Positions 8,945 through 16,686 of a DNA stretch of 64,000 bases are shown piece after piece. The stretch spans positions 310,001-374,000 of the forward strand of contig NZ_JAHLQF010000001.1 in the NCBI RefSeq assembly GCF_018918285.1, in the 5' to 3' direction. The notes beneath the pieces were generated by a model. It was given only the letters and a program-made list of their open reading frames with translations, made no database searches and was not told the origin of the DNA. A program made the position numbers and the translations under genes. Numbering within the stretch: the stretch's first letter is position 1; the number at the start of each line of letters is the position of its first letter. The stretch comes from Clostridium mobile. Its GTDB lineage: Bacteria > Bacillota > Clostridia > Clostridiales > Clostridiaceae.

Positions 8945-9214
8945 TTAATGAACTATATTAGATATTATTTCAAATATCCTTTCAGTAAAACTAACCAATT
9001 GATGCAACATCCAGCTACCAGTCAACAATCCCACCAAAGCTATGGTGATAAGTTTAGGTACAAAGGTCAATGTTTGCTCCTGAATTTGAGTGGTAGCTTG
9101 AAATATACTAATTATCAACCCTACAACAATAGATGTTATAAGGATTGGAGCTGAAATCATTAATCCAGTGGTTATAGCATCCTTCATTATTCCTAGTACT
9201 AAATTTTCACTCAT
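8945..9214 (-). CDS. fliQ: Flagellar export gate protein FliQ
   Basis: This is an 89-residue protein with two membrane hairpins (about residues 15-40 and 50-75) and the family sequence APILITSIVVGLIISIFQATTQIQEQTLTFVPK. FliQ is a small subunit of the FliP5-FliQ4-FliR1 export gate in the basal body membrane. It lies between fliP (9 bases upstream) and fliR-flhB (20 bases downstream), the standard order. Length and sequence are typical. Paralogues exist in virulence type III systems (SctS), but the surrounding genes make the flagellar assignment secure. Confidence 0.95.
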   Translation of the reverse strand: MSENLVLGIMKDAITTGLMISAPILITSIVVGLIISIFQATTQIQEQTLTFVPKLITIALVGLLTGSWMLHQLVSFTERIFEIISNIVH

Positions 9215-9223
9215 TTAACCACC

Positions 9224-10000
9224 TCATTTAAAGCTTAAAATTAAAGATTTTACTACTAAATACCATCCATCTACCATTACAAACAACAAGATTTTAAAAG
9301 GTAGAGAAACCATAACTGGTGGTAGCATAAACATACCCATGGACATAAGTACACTTGCAACAACTAAATCTACAATTAAGAATGGTATATACAGTAAAAA
9401 TCCTATTTGAAAAGCAGTCTTTAATTCACTAGTTATAAATGCAGGAATTACAACATGTAATGGAGCATTATCCTTTGTAACTTCTTCTCCAACTTTTCCA
9501 ATCTCTAAAAACAATTTTAAATCTTTTTGTCTCGTTTGTTTTAACATAAATTCTCTTAGAGGTTTTGCTCCCTCTTCAAAGGCCACCTCTTGGTTGATTT
9601 TATTTTCTAAAAAAGGTTTTATTGCCTTCGAGTTGATTTCATTATATACTGGGGCCATTATGAAAAAAGTTAGAAATAAAGCTAGTCCAATAATTACCTG
9701 ATTGGGCGGCGATTGCTGCGTTCCCATAGCATTTCTTAAAAATCCTAATGTTACAATAATTCTTACAAAGCTAGTCATCATAATAATAATAGATGGAAGC
9801 AAAGTTAATATTGTAAGAAGGATCAAAAGCTTTATATTATCTACATAATTTTGAGGTGAAGAAGCACCATCTACAGATATATTAATTTTTGGTACTGGTA
9901 TTTGTGCCGGAGCTGCAAATGCCTTAGTAGACATAGTTATTAATATGAAAAAAGTTGTCACTCCAACAATGTATAATAAAATTTTTTTCTTATGTTTCAT
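9224..10000 (-). CDS. fliP: Flagellar export gate protein FliP
   Basis: The 258-residue protein has an N-terminal signal-like segment ([27 protein letters not shown]), which is usual for FliP. Four core membrane helices include the conserved [38 protein letters not shown] stretch (given here only as a landmark; about residues 60-100). FliP forms the pentameric core of the export channel. Its ATG overlaps the stop of fliO by 4 bases, which indicates coupled translation and fits the known role of FliO as a chaperone for FliP assembly. The length is normal. Confidence 0.95.
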   Translation of the reverse strand: MKHKKKILLYIVGVTTFFILITMSTKAFAAPAQIPVPKINISVDGASSPQNYVDNIKLLILLTILTLLPSIIIMMTSFVRIIVTLGFLRNAMGTQQSPPNQVIIGLALFLTFFIMAPVYNEINSKAIKPFLENKINQEVAFEEGAKPLREFMLKQTRQKDLKLFLEIGKVGEEVTKDNAPLHVVIPAFITSELKTAFQIGFLLYIPFLIVDLVVASVLMSMGMFMLPPVMVSLPFKILLFVMVDGWYLVVKSLILSFK

Positions 10001-10335
10001 AGTTTTTCTTCCTTTTTTCTTAATTTTTGCAAAACATTTATATCTACCTTGGAAGACTCCAATTTTTTCAATTCATCCTCTTCAAGTGGAAAAAGTATTT
10101 CTACTTTACCATTAGATGAGGATACGATGTAGCCTTTATCTCCAATTTTCACTGCAAGTATTGCATTATCCTTTGATAAAGGTAACCGATCAAGTATTTT
10201 CATATACCTACCGTTTTGGATGTTTTGTAGCTTATCTCCACCCATTTTTAATGAAGTATATATTAGCAGTAGTATAAAAGGCAAGAATATTAATATTTTT
10301 AATAAAGTAACTATAAATTGATAATCTCCATTCAT
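9997..10335 (-). CDS. fliO: Flagellar biosynthesis protein FliO
   Basis: The 112-residue protein has one N-terminal membrane helix ([23 protein letters not shown]). A small cytosolic domain follows ([40 protein letters not shown]), typical of FliO/FliZ. FliO stabilises FliP during assembly of the export gate and is not part of the finished structure. The gene overlaps fliP by 4 bases and follows fliL by 29 bases. FliO proteins are poorly conserved, so the call rests on the hydrophobic profile, the [12 protein letters not shown]-type motif and position. Confidence 0.85.
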   Translation of the reverse strand: MNGDYQFIVTLLKILIFLPFILLLIYTSLKMGGDKLQNIQNGRYMKILDRLPLSKDNAILAVKIGDKGYIVSSSNGKVEILFPLEEDELKKLESSKVDINVLQKLRKKEEKL

Positions 10336-10364
10336 ACTTATACTTCCTTGCTATAAATTACTTA

Positions 10365-10871
10365 TTATTGAACTAATATTTCTGTAAAATACACATTATC
10401 ACATAATCCATTTTCAAACATAGGATTGATTTTGTTTAATAATTCAACTTTAATCTCTTCTGTTCCTTTGGTTGAAAAGTCATCATGTTTTTTTGCTCTT
10501 AAAACAGTATTTATGGAATCTAATATAACTGGCTTTTTCTTTTCTATTTCTTTTAACATTTTCTTATTATTAAATCCTAAGTGAATTTTAGCTTTTAAAA
10601 ATCTCTTACTATCGGTATCTGAAAGATTTAATAAGAATTCTCCTAGATCATATGTATACTCTGAAACCGCCGGTTTATAAAAATTATTATTGTTATTCAT
10701 ATTAACATTAATATTAGGATTTTGAGCCATTTGAGAATTTCCTTTGGCATTTTTGTTTGATAAAAACATGTAGGTACCAAAAGCTCCTCCTCCTATTATT
10801 ACAATTAGACATAAAACAATTAAAATTATTCTTATCTTATTATTAGTTGTTTCTAAACTCTTTTCGCTCAT
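10365..10871 (-). CDS. fliL: Flagellar basal-body-associated protein FliL
   Basis: The 168-residue protein has a single N-terminal membrane helix (IRIILIVLCLIVIIGGGAFGTYMFL) and an Asn-rich linker near residues 45-62. The extracytoplasmic domain begins at YTYDLGEFLLNLSD, followed by the FLKAKIHLGF signature. FliL rings surround the stator units and help them engage the rotor under load. The start overlaps the motB stop as ATGA, so motA-motB-fliL are coupled. The Asn-rich stretch is a low-complexity feature of this copy. Confidence 0.92.
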   Translation of the reverse strand: MSEKSLETTNNKIRIILIVLCLIVIIGGGAFGTYMFLSNKNAKGNSQMAQNPNINVNMNNNNNFYKPAVSEYTYDLGEFLLNLSDTDSKRFLKAKIHLGFNNKKMLKEIEKKKPVILDSINTVLRAKKHDDFSTKGTEEIKVELLNKINPMFENGLCDNVYFTEILVQ

Positions 10872-11608
10872 TTACCATCAGGCTTCCTTTCTAAAGAAAC
10901 TATTACTATATTAACTCTTCTATTTTTAGCTCTATGTTCCTCGGTGTCATTAGGAGATATAGGCTTATACTCTCCATATCCTGCAGCTGTAAATTTATTA
11001 GGATCTTGCTTTTTAACTTCAACAAAATATCTTAAGACATTAACAGCTCTTGCTGTAGAAAGCTCCCAGTTAGAATCATACTTATAATTTTTTATTGGTA
11101 TATTATCCGTATGACCTTCAACTATAACCGAATTAGGAAAACTTGCAATTAACTTATTAAGCTTTTCTAGTATTTGTATACTATCTTCTTTTATTTCAGC
11201 TCTTCCTGTCTCAAATAAAACACTATCTTTTAATTCAATTATTACACCACTGGAATCATTTTTTATTGTTACAGACCCTTGCAAATCATTTTTTTGAGCA
11301 TAATCTCTTACTTTATCATAGAGTTCGTTATCTCTTCCCCCTGTTGCTGAACTAGTATCAATAGTTTCTCCTACAAGGGGCACATCTCCATTCTTCATAT
11401 TAAAGTCAAATATGGTTTGTCCTGAACTTCCAGATAAAACACTTTGAAATGCAGATGCAATTTGTTGAAACTTTTCAGCATCAACACTAGAGAAAGAATA
11501 AAGCAATACAAAGAAGGTTAGTAGTAGGGTAACTGTATCTGCGTAGGTAGCCATCCATTCATTACCTCCACCTCCGCTGTCTCCGTTATTCCTTTTTCTT
11601 CTAGCCAT
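10868..11608 (-). CDS. motB: Flagellar motor stator protein MotB
   Basis: The 246-residue stator subunit has one membrane helix near the N-terminus. It carries the proton-binding aspartate (TYADTVTLLL, D24) and a C-terminal OmpA-like peptidoglycan-binding domain (VEGHTDNIPIK..., KNRRVNIVI). The frame is open for 12 more codons upstream, but the start chosen is the ATG at 11608. It is preceded by AGGGGTGG and gives the normal MARRKR N-terminus. The gene overlaps the end of motA by 8 bases. No Na+-type signature could be separated from H+-type by eye. Confidence 0.95.
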   Translation of the reverse strand: MARRKRNNGDSGGGGNEWMATYADTVTLLLTFFVLLYSFSSVDAEKFQQIASAFQSVLSGSSGQTIFDFNMKNGDVPLVGETIDTSSATGGRDNELYDKVRDYAQKNDLQGSVTIKNDSSGVIIELKDSVLFETGRAEIKEDSIQILEKLNKLIASFPNSVIVEGHTDNIPIKNYKYDSNWELSTARAVNVLRYFVEVKKQDPNKFTAAGYGEYKPISPNDTEEHRAKNRRVNIVIVSLERKPDGK

Positions 11609-12428
11609 TTTCTGCCACCCCTTCTTTAGATACAGTAACAGCATAGTTTGTTCTTTCTTCAGGTGATAAATAAGAAATCAATTTTTCTTCAACAATTCTT
11701 GGATTAACCCCTGATTGAATTGATAATATTCCTTCTAACATCATTTCTCTAATAGCTGCTTCTTCGTCACTCTTTAACGCTAAGTTAGCTGCCATTGGAT
11801 TAAAAAATAAGTAGGCCATTAATGAACCATAAAAGGTTGTAACTAAGGCTTTAGCCATACCACTAGCTATCTGAGCTGAATCTGTTAAGCTTACAAGCAT
11901 TTGAATAAGTCCTATTAATGTACCTGCCATACCAAAAGCTGGAGCATATCCTCCCCAAGATCTTAACATATCTGCTCCTATCTTATGCCTTCTTTCCATC
12001 TCAGATATCTCTAGTTCAAGGATGTCTTTAATAGTGTCTGGCTCAATTCCATCAACAACCATTTGTAAACCTTTTTTTAAAAATCCATCATTTATTTGGT
12101 TTATCTCATCTTCTAATGACAATAATCCTTCTCTTCTAGCTTTTCTAGATAATTCAGTAAATTGTCCTATTATATCTAAACTTGATTTTTCACTTTCTTT
12201 AAATGTTTGAACAAGTACCGTCTTTAGTTTTCTAAAATAACTTAAAGGATATGTTATAAGCATGGCACAAAAGGATCCACCAATAGTAATTAATATGGAA
12301 GCTACGTCAAAGAATGACTTTAGCTGTCCAAAATCGTATTCTGTAAGAGATTTCATACTCATAGCCCATAACATGGTAAAACATCCAACTACTATACCTA
12401 TGCCTGTCAATGCGTCCCTCTTTTTCAT
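11601..12428 (-). CDS. motA: Flagellar motor stator protein MotA
   Basis: The 275-residue protein has four membrane helices and a cytosolic loop with the conserved RREGLLSLEDE motif. Helices 3 and 4 (SWGGYAPAFGMAGTLIGLIQML and AKALVTTFYGSLMAYLFFNPMA) line the ion channel with the MotB helix. The MotA5-MotB2 stator drives flagellar rotation. The start ATG has a clear AGGAGG ribosome site and overlaps flbD by 4 bases. Stator genes placed between flbD and fliL inside the main flagellar operon are usual in clostridia. Confidence 0.95.
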   Translation of the reverse strand: MKKRDALTGIGIVVGCFTMLWAMSMKSLTEYDFGQLKSFFDVASILITIGGSFCAMLITYPLSYFRKLKTVLVQTFKESEKSSLDIIGQFTELSRKARREGLLSLEDEINQINDGFLKKGLQMVVDGIEPDTIKDILELEISEMERRHKIGADMLRSWGGYAPAFGMAGTLIGLIQMLVSLTDSAQIASGMAKALVTTFYGSLMAYLFFNPMAANLALKSDEEAAIREMMLEGILSIQSGVNPRIVEEKLISYLSPEERTNYAVTVSKEGVAENG

Positions 12429-12634
12429 CTTCTAGATGCCTCCTGTATATTCACTGTAAATATATTTCTTTTATATAAAGTAACTTTTTCTACAATAATT
12501 TCAATAGATTCTTTAACCAAATATTTTCTCCCATTAGTGAGAGTAATAAGACTCTCTGGTACACTTTCCATTTTTTCTATATGATCTGCATTTAATATAA
12601 TTTTTTTATTATCAAGCCCTGTTACCTCAATCAT
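12425..12634 (-). CDS. flbD: FlbD-family flagellar protein
   Basis: The 69-residue protein begins MIEVTGLDNKKIILNADHIEK and continues ITLTNGRKYLVKESIEIIVEKV. This is the small FlbD/YlzI family found in Firmicute and spirochaete flagellar operons between flgE and motA. Its biochemical role is not known; it is not the Caulobacter NtrC-type FlbD. It follows a 78-base gap after flgE that holds a hairpin and short repeats, and overlaps motA by 4 bases. The family assignment is confident because length, sequence and context all agree. Confidence 0.9.
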   Translation of the reverse strand: MIEVTGLDNKKIILNADHIEKMESVPESLITLTNGRKYLVKESIEIIVEKVTLYKRNIFTVNIQEASRR

Positions 12635-12655
12635 AAACCCACCCCCTTTTTTAGG

Positions 12656-12693
12656 GAGAGTTAAGAGTTCTAAACTCTCAACCCTTAACTCTC
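12656..12693. repeat. Nested inverted repeat with heptad-type direct repeats between flgE and flbD
   Basis: A perfect 10-base inverted repeat (GAGAGTTAAG at 12656-12665, CTTAACTCTC at 12684-12693) encloses a 6-base hairpin (AGAGTT/AACTCT, 12664-12678). On the minus strand the region reads as loose heptads (TTGAGAG, TTAAGGG, TTGAGAG, TTTAGAA). Similar heptads recur between flgK and flgL. There is no T tract, so it is not a simple terminator. It may act as an mRNA processing or stability element inside the operon. Confidence 0.6.
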
Positions 12694-12712
12694 AATTATT
12701 AACTAACTAAAA

Positions 12713-13711
12713 TTATCTCTTCAAGTTTACTAGTTCTTGAAGTATTTCATCTCCTGTAGTAATAACTTTACCATTAGCTTGGAAAGCTCTACTTGCAACA
12801 ATCATCTCTGTAAACTGTTCAGCTAAATCTACTCTGGACATTTCTAACATTGATTGATTAATGCTTCCATATCCCTTTTCATTGCTATTTTCAGCTCCAG
12901 CACCACTTCTAAAAACAGCTTGTCCTGAGTTTGCTGAGGATGAAAGTAAGTTTTTACCTTCCTTTGTTAAGCCAGCTGGATTTTTAAAGCTAGCCATTCC
13001 TATTTGACCAATTGCTCTCATACTCCCACCACTTAACGTTACTTTTATTACTCCATTTTTATCTACAGTAAAACTCTTAACTCTTTCTCCAGCTACTTCA
13101 TCAGGAATAGCTAGTGGAACTAACTTATTAGTAGCCTTAATACCATCTTCTCCATTGACATCAGCTGCACTTTCTATTACTGGTCTACCATTTTCATCGT
13201 ATGAAATAGTACTTCCATCAATTTCATATCCCATAACTCTGTATCCATCGGAAGTTACTAATTGACCAAATTCATCTAGGGTAAATGAACCATCTCTTGT
13301 ATAGGATATTTCATAATCTCCTGCATTTTCATTTTCAGAGTCTATAGTTCCATCTTCTGTTACTTCTAGTCCTGCTTCATCTCCAGTCTTACCTTTAGCA
13401 ACAACAAAATATCCATCTCCATCTATGGCAAAATCAAATGAATTACCAGTTGACTGCATGTTACCTTGTTCCATTATAGTGTCAATTCCTGCAACCTGAG
13501 TACCTAATCCAACTTGACTTGGATTTGTTCCTCCTGTGCTAGTTCCCGGGCCTGTAGCTTCTCTTAAATTTTGACTCAACATATCTTGAAATCTAATTCT
13601 TTGTGTCTTATATGCAGTGGTATTTACGTTAGCGATGTTGTTACCAATTACATCTAGTTTTGTTTGATTAGCTTTTAATCCACTTATACCTGAATACATT
13701 GATCTTAACAT
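12713..13711 (-). CDS. flgE: Flagellar hook protein FlgE
   Basis: The 332-residue protein begins MLRSMYSGISGLKANQTKLD with the IGNNIANVNTTAYKT rod/hook motif near residue 30. It has a FAIDGDGYFVVAKG segment near residue 100 and a C-terminal helix (VDLAEQFTEMIVASRAFQANGKVITTGDEILQELVNL). FlgE polymerises into the hook. The frame is open for 8 more codons upstream, but the ATG at 13711 is preceded by an ideal GGAGGG, so it is the likely start. At 332 residues it is a short hook protein. A GC-richer leader with two hairpins precedes it. Confidence 0.93.
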   Translation of the reverse strand: MLRSMYSGISGLKANQTKLDVIGNNIANVNTTAYKTQRIRFQDMLSQNLREATGPGTSTGGTNPSQVGLGTQVAGIDTIMEQGNMQSTGNSFDFAIDGDGYFVVAKGKTGDEAGLEVTEDGTIDSENENAGDYEISYTRDGSFTLDEFGQLVTSDGYRVMGYEIDGSTISYDENGRPVIESAADVNGEDGIKATNKLVPLAIPDEVAGERVKSFTVDKNGVIKVTLSGGSMRAIGQIGMASFKNPAGLTKEGKNLLSSSANSGQAVFRSGAGAENSNEKGYGSINQSMLEMSRVDLAEQFTEMIVASRAFQANGKVITTGDEILQELVNLKR

Positions 13712-13743
13712 AATTTTATACCCTCCAAAATTCATTTATCTCG

Positions 13744-13788
13744 TCCTGCATCCTTCATTCAGCAGAACTAGGCCTCCCGAAGGTCCAG
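13744..13788 (-). promoter_or_regulatory. Structured leader upstream of flgE with a possible CsrA site
   Basis: Two hairpins lie between the TIGR02530-type gene and flgE. One (13768-13788) has a GGACCTTCGGGAGGCC core. The second (13744-13767) has the stem TTCTGC/GCAGGA and carries GAAGGATG in its loop. AAGGATG in a loop fits the core of the CsrA consensus ARGGAUG, and csrA lies in this window at 59384. The patch is clearly richer in G+C than its surroundings. Regulation by CsrA is an inference; no binding data exist here. Confidence 0.4.
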
Positions 13789-13791
13789 CCT

Positions 13792-14190
13792 CTATAATAT
13801 TACTAAACTATCGATATTTGTGAATATATTTCCTTGGCTCTCATCTTTATTCATTGCTGTTATCACTGTTCTATTCTTTATACTAGCTACAAGGGCAACG
13901 TCTTTATATAAGATTACCCCTTCACTACATCCCTTTTCTTTTGCCTTATCTATACCTTCTCTTATTTTATTTAGATCATTTTGATTAAACTCAATGTTTC
14001 TTTCTAATAATCTTTGTTTAGCGTGATTAGATATGACAAAATCCGATTCTTTATTAATCTCATTTTGTAGAATTTCATTAAAGTTAACAGATCCATTTTG
14101 GCTATTAACTTTTTTTACATTATTTGAGATAGAATATGGTTGCAGCTCTTGAATATACTGCATTTTTCCATTTATAATTCTATAGCTCAT
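13792..14190 (-). CDS. TIGR02530-type flagellar operon protein
   Basis: The 132-residue protein has the core SDFVISNHAKQRLLERNIEFNQ and ends with ALVASIKNRTVITAMNKDESQGNIFTNIDSLVI. These features match the TIGR02530 family, found next to flgD and flgE in Firmicute flagellar operons. Its molecular role is not established. A link to hook assembly is assumed only from its constant position between flgD and flgE. The ATG at 14190 is preceded by AAGGTTGAG. No signal peptide or membrane segment is seen. Confidence 0.82.
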   Translation of the reverse strand: MSYRIINGKMQYIQELQPYSISNNVKKVNSQNGSVNFNEILQNEINKESDFVISNHAKQRLLERNIEFNQNDLNKIREGIDKAKEKGCSEGVILYKDVALVASIKNRTVITAMNKDESQGNIFTNIDSLVIL

Positions 14191-14216
14191 ACTTACTCAA
14201 CCTTACTTTCCTAACC

Positions 14217-14870
14217 TTAATTTTCTGGTATTTCACCAGGTTCCTCTGGTTCACCCGGTTTTTCCGGTTCGCCTGGCTCCTCTGGCTCACCTGGTTCCTC
14301 CGGTTCCCCTGGCTCTTCTGGTGATTCGTTGACATTTATAATCTCAAGTATATCCTCAAGCATAAATTGATTAACTACTGCAACGGTTTCACCATCTTCG
14401 TTTTCCTCGTATCCAATTAACACATTAATTTTGATACTATTTCCATCTCTAGAAACACCAGTAATTTTACCCATATACAAGTTGCCATCTGAATCGAATC
14501 TATTTAACATTACACCCTTCCCTATTAGAGAGGTTGCTCCAACAAATCTCATGTTGCTATTTAAATTTGACATTTGTTCTATGGAAGCGAATTGTGCCAT
14601 TTGCGTAACAAATTCAGTTCCATCTTTTGCATTCATTGGATCTTGATTTGATAATTCAGCAGCTAAAATTCTTAAGAAGGCATTCTTATCCATATCGTCC
14701 CCTGGTTTTCTAATAGGAGTCCCTCTAGCAGTTTTCGTACCTGTGTTAGCATTAACTCTTTCAGATATTGGTATATCTGATTCCTTTCCATCTTTTTTAA
14801 GGAAATTTCCTTTAGATGTTTGTGTGCCTGCTAGGGAATTGGGTTTTTGAGATATTAGTATGTCTGACAT
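14217..14870 (-). CDS. flgD: Flagellar hook capping protein FlgD with Pro-Glu repeat tail
   Basis: The 217-residue protein has the N-terminal FlgD signature DMDKNAFLRILAAELSNQDPMNAKDGTEFVTQMAQFASIEQM (about residues 58-100). Then comes a short beta domain with SLIGKGVML and ISRD-like strands. FlgD caps the growing hook and guides FlgE polymerisation. The C-terminal 34 residues are a repeat tail of EPEEPG units that replaces the usual C-terminal fold. The protein is therefore shorter in structure than enterobacterial FlgD and carries an extra acidic, proline-rich extension. The start ATG has a good GGAGGGAG site. Confidence 0.92.
   Translation of the reverse strand: MSDILISQKPNSLAGTQTSKGNFLKKDGKESDIPISERVNANTGTKTARGTPIRKPGDDMDKNAFLRILAAELSNQDPMNAKDGTEFVTQMAQFASIEQMSNLNSNMRFVGATSLIGKGVMLNRFDSDGNLYMGKITGVSRDGNSIKINVLIGYEENEDGETVAVVNQFMLEDILEIINVNESPEEPGEPEEPGEPEEPGEPEKPGEPEEPGEIPEN
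14220..14321 (-). repeat. 18-bp tandem repeats encoding EPEEPG units in flgD
   Basis: About five 18-bp units encode (E)PEEPG at residues 184-213 of FlgD, with one unit changed to PEKPG. Synonymous third-base differences between the units show that they are diverged, not freshly duplicated. Such coding repeats can change length in steps of six residues. The tail is acidic and proline-rich, likely extended and exposed. Confidence 0.85.
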
Positions 14871-14882
14871 TCATTCTCCCTC

Positions 14883-16229
14883 CTAAGCTAAAGTATTTAC
14901 ATTTCTTAAATCTTCACTTATGTTTTCTAATATATCATCACCATCTAAAGAATCATCGATAGCACTCAAGGATGAATTTTTTCTTCCTTGATTATTCTGC
15001 TTTTCTCCATGACCTTTTCCCTCTCCCTTGAAGAAGGTAGTATCTTCATAAAGATTTAAAGCGAAGTTTTGAATTTTAATTTGTGAAGTTTCAAGCTTAT
15101 TGGCTATGTCACTCATATTTGAGTTTATTAAGTTATATGCTTCTTTTGTATTAGCTGTAATGGAGGCCTTCATCTTTCCGTTTTCCATAGTTATGCTTAT
15201 AACTACTTCACCTAATTCTTTAGGATTGATTTTTACAGTTAAATCTTTTAAATTACCAGTTTCCATGTATTTCACAGCTTTAACAATGTCACTAACCATA
15301 GTTTCTCTTCTTATCATAAGCTCTTCAATATTAAATTTTTCTGTTGAGATTTCTAAAGAATTTTTATTATTCGGCATTAAATTAATAAACTTAGATATTT
15401 TATCCTCTTCTTTATTATTTATAATACTGGATAATAATTTTTCTTCCTTACCTTGATGTTTATCATCATGTTTTGAAAACTGATCACTTTCATGATTTTT
15501 TCCCATTCTATAGCCATTCAGTACATTTACAGGTATTTCTTCCTTGATTATGTCAGGCTTAATTGGAGATTCATCATTCTTTACTATTTCTTCATTATTT
15601 ATTCCATTCAATATTTCAGATTTTATCTTTTGAACTAAATTTACATCGGAAAATCCTTCTTCAGATTTTGAAGTAATAATTTTCTCTAAGTCACTTTCTA
15701 CTTTTTTAACTAATTCATTTATTAAGGGTTTATTTTCTCCAAGTAATTCTCCATTAAATAATTCTTTATTATTTAATAGATTATTTAAAATAAAATCTAC
15801 TTTTGAATTTTTATCGCTGGAACTTATAAACTCTTCTGTAATTACAGCATTTATAATTCCTTCAATCTTTTTAGCCATGGCCTCATGAGGCATGTCTACA
15901 TTAGTTGTATCAAGCAAATACTGTAGTAACATTAATGATTCACTAATGCTTAAATCTTCAACTTCTAAATCTTTTAAACTCAATTCTTCCTTTAACTTTT
16001 CCGGATTAATTTTATCTATATTAGTAGATTGGCTATCCTTTGAATTCGCTGTCATCAAAGGCTCTTTAGTTTTTTTAGGAACATTCACCTTATTTTCTTT
16101 TTTCACTTCATTAAAGTCATTTAATACACTATTAAAATCCTTATTTTCCTTGTTGTCTGTTTTTTTATAAGGGGAATCATTTCCTTTAGAACTAGTTTTA
16201 TTTAACATAATACTTAGACTATCTATCAC
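14883..16229 (-). CDS. fliK: Flagellar hook-length control protein FliK
   Basis: The 448-residue protein has a long, low-complexity, Lys/Asn/Glu-rich N-terminal region and a C-terminal Flg_hook domain. The domain contains NLKDLTVKINPKELGEVVISITMENGKMKA and TKEAYNLINSNMSDIANKLE (about residues 325-390). FliK acts as a molecular ruler in the export channel and triggers the FlhB switch once the hook is complete. The start is a GTG at 16229 with an ideal GGAGGTGAG site; it overlaps fliJ by 11 bases. The disordered ruler region evolves fast, so only the C-terminal domain supports the call. Confidence 0.88.
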   Translation of the reverse strand: MIDSLSIMLNKTSSKGNDSPYKKTDNKENKDFNSVLNDFNEVKKENKVNVPKKTKEPLMTANSKDSQSTNIDKINPEKLKEELSLKDLEVEDLSISESLMLLQYLLDTTNVDMPHEAMAKKIEGIINAVITEEFISSSDKNSKVDFILNNLLNNKELFNGELLGENKPLINELVKKVESDLEKIITSKSEEGFSDVNLVQKIKSEILNGINNEEIVKNDESPIKPDIIKEEIPVNVLNGYRMGKNHESDQFSKHDDKHQGKEEKLLSSIINNKEEDKISKFINLMPNNKNSLEISTEKFNIEELMIRRETMVSDIVKAVKYMETGNLKDLTVKINPKELGEVVISITMENGKMKASITANTKEAYNLINSNMSDIANKLETSQIKIQNFALNLYEDTTFFKGEGKGHGEKQNNQGRKNSSLSAIDDSLDGDDILENISEDLRNVNTLA

Positions 16230-16671
16230 TTAACTCACCTCCTTTCAAGTTTCTGAAAAATCCGTATAGAGCAAATTCGTCATTGCATTTTTGTTCAATT
16301 GCTTCTTGCTCCTTTAAATAATTTTGCCAAGATTTTTCTTTTAATATTTCTACTGTCTTCCTGTCCATTTGTTTTTGTTTCAACTCTACCCTAACATCAT
16401 CTACTACCTTTATCTTCTTTTCTAAATCTGTAGTAGCAACATTAATTGAATTAGATAATGTGCTAAGATATTGTTGTCTCATCTTTCTTTCAATAGTTGT
16501 ATCCTCTTGTTCAACTCTATTATGTTTTTTATAACTATTTTTTAAGTCATTTAATTTATTTTCAGCTTCAAATTTATCTTTTTGAACCTTTTGGAATGTT
16601 CTTTTGCATTCCTCTTCTTTATCTATCCTTATGTCTAGTAACTTTTGAAGTCTAAAACTATACTTTTTCAT
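16219..16671 (-). CDS. fliJ: Flagellar export chaperone-escort protein FliJ
   Basis: The 150-residue, almost wholly alpha-helical coiled-coil protein begins MKKYSFRLQKLLDIRIDKEEECKR. That N-terminal pattern (FRLQKLLDIR) is the FliJ signature. FliJ sits in the centre of the FliI hexamer like the gamma subunit of F1-ATPase. It links the ATPase to FlhA and helps to recycle chaperones. The gene lies between fliI and fliK, 15 bases after fliI. Charged heptads run through the whole length. Confidence 0.9.
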   Translation of the reverse strand: MKKYSFRLQKLLDIRIDKEEECKRTFQKVQKDKFEAENKLNDLKNSYKKHNRVEQEDTTIERKMRQQYLSTLSNSINVATTDLEKKIKVVDDVRVELKQKQMDRKTVEILKEKSWQNYLKEQEAIEQKCNDEFALYGFFRNLKGGELSDR

Positions 16672-16686
16672 AAGCTCACCTTTTCA

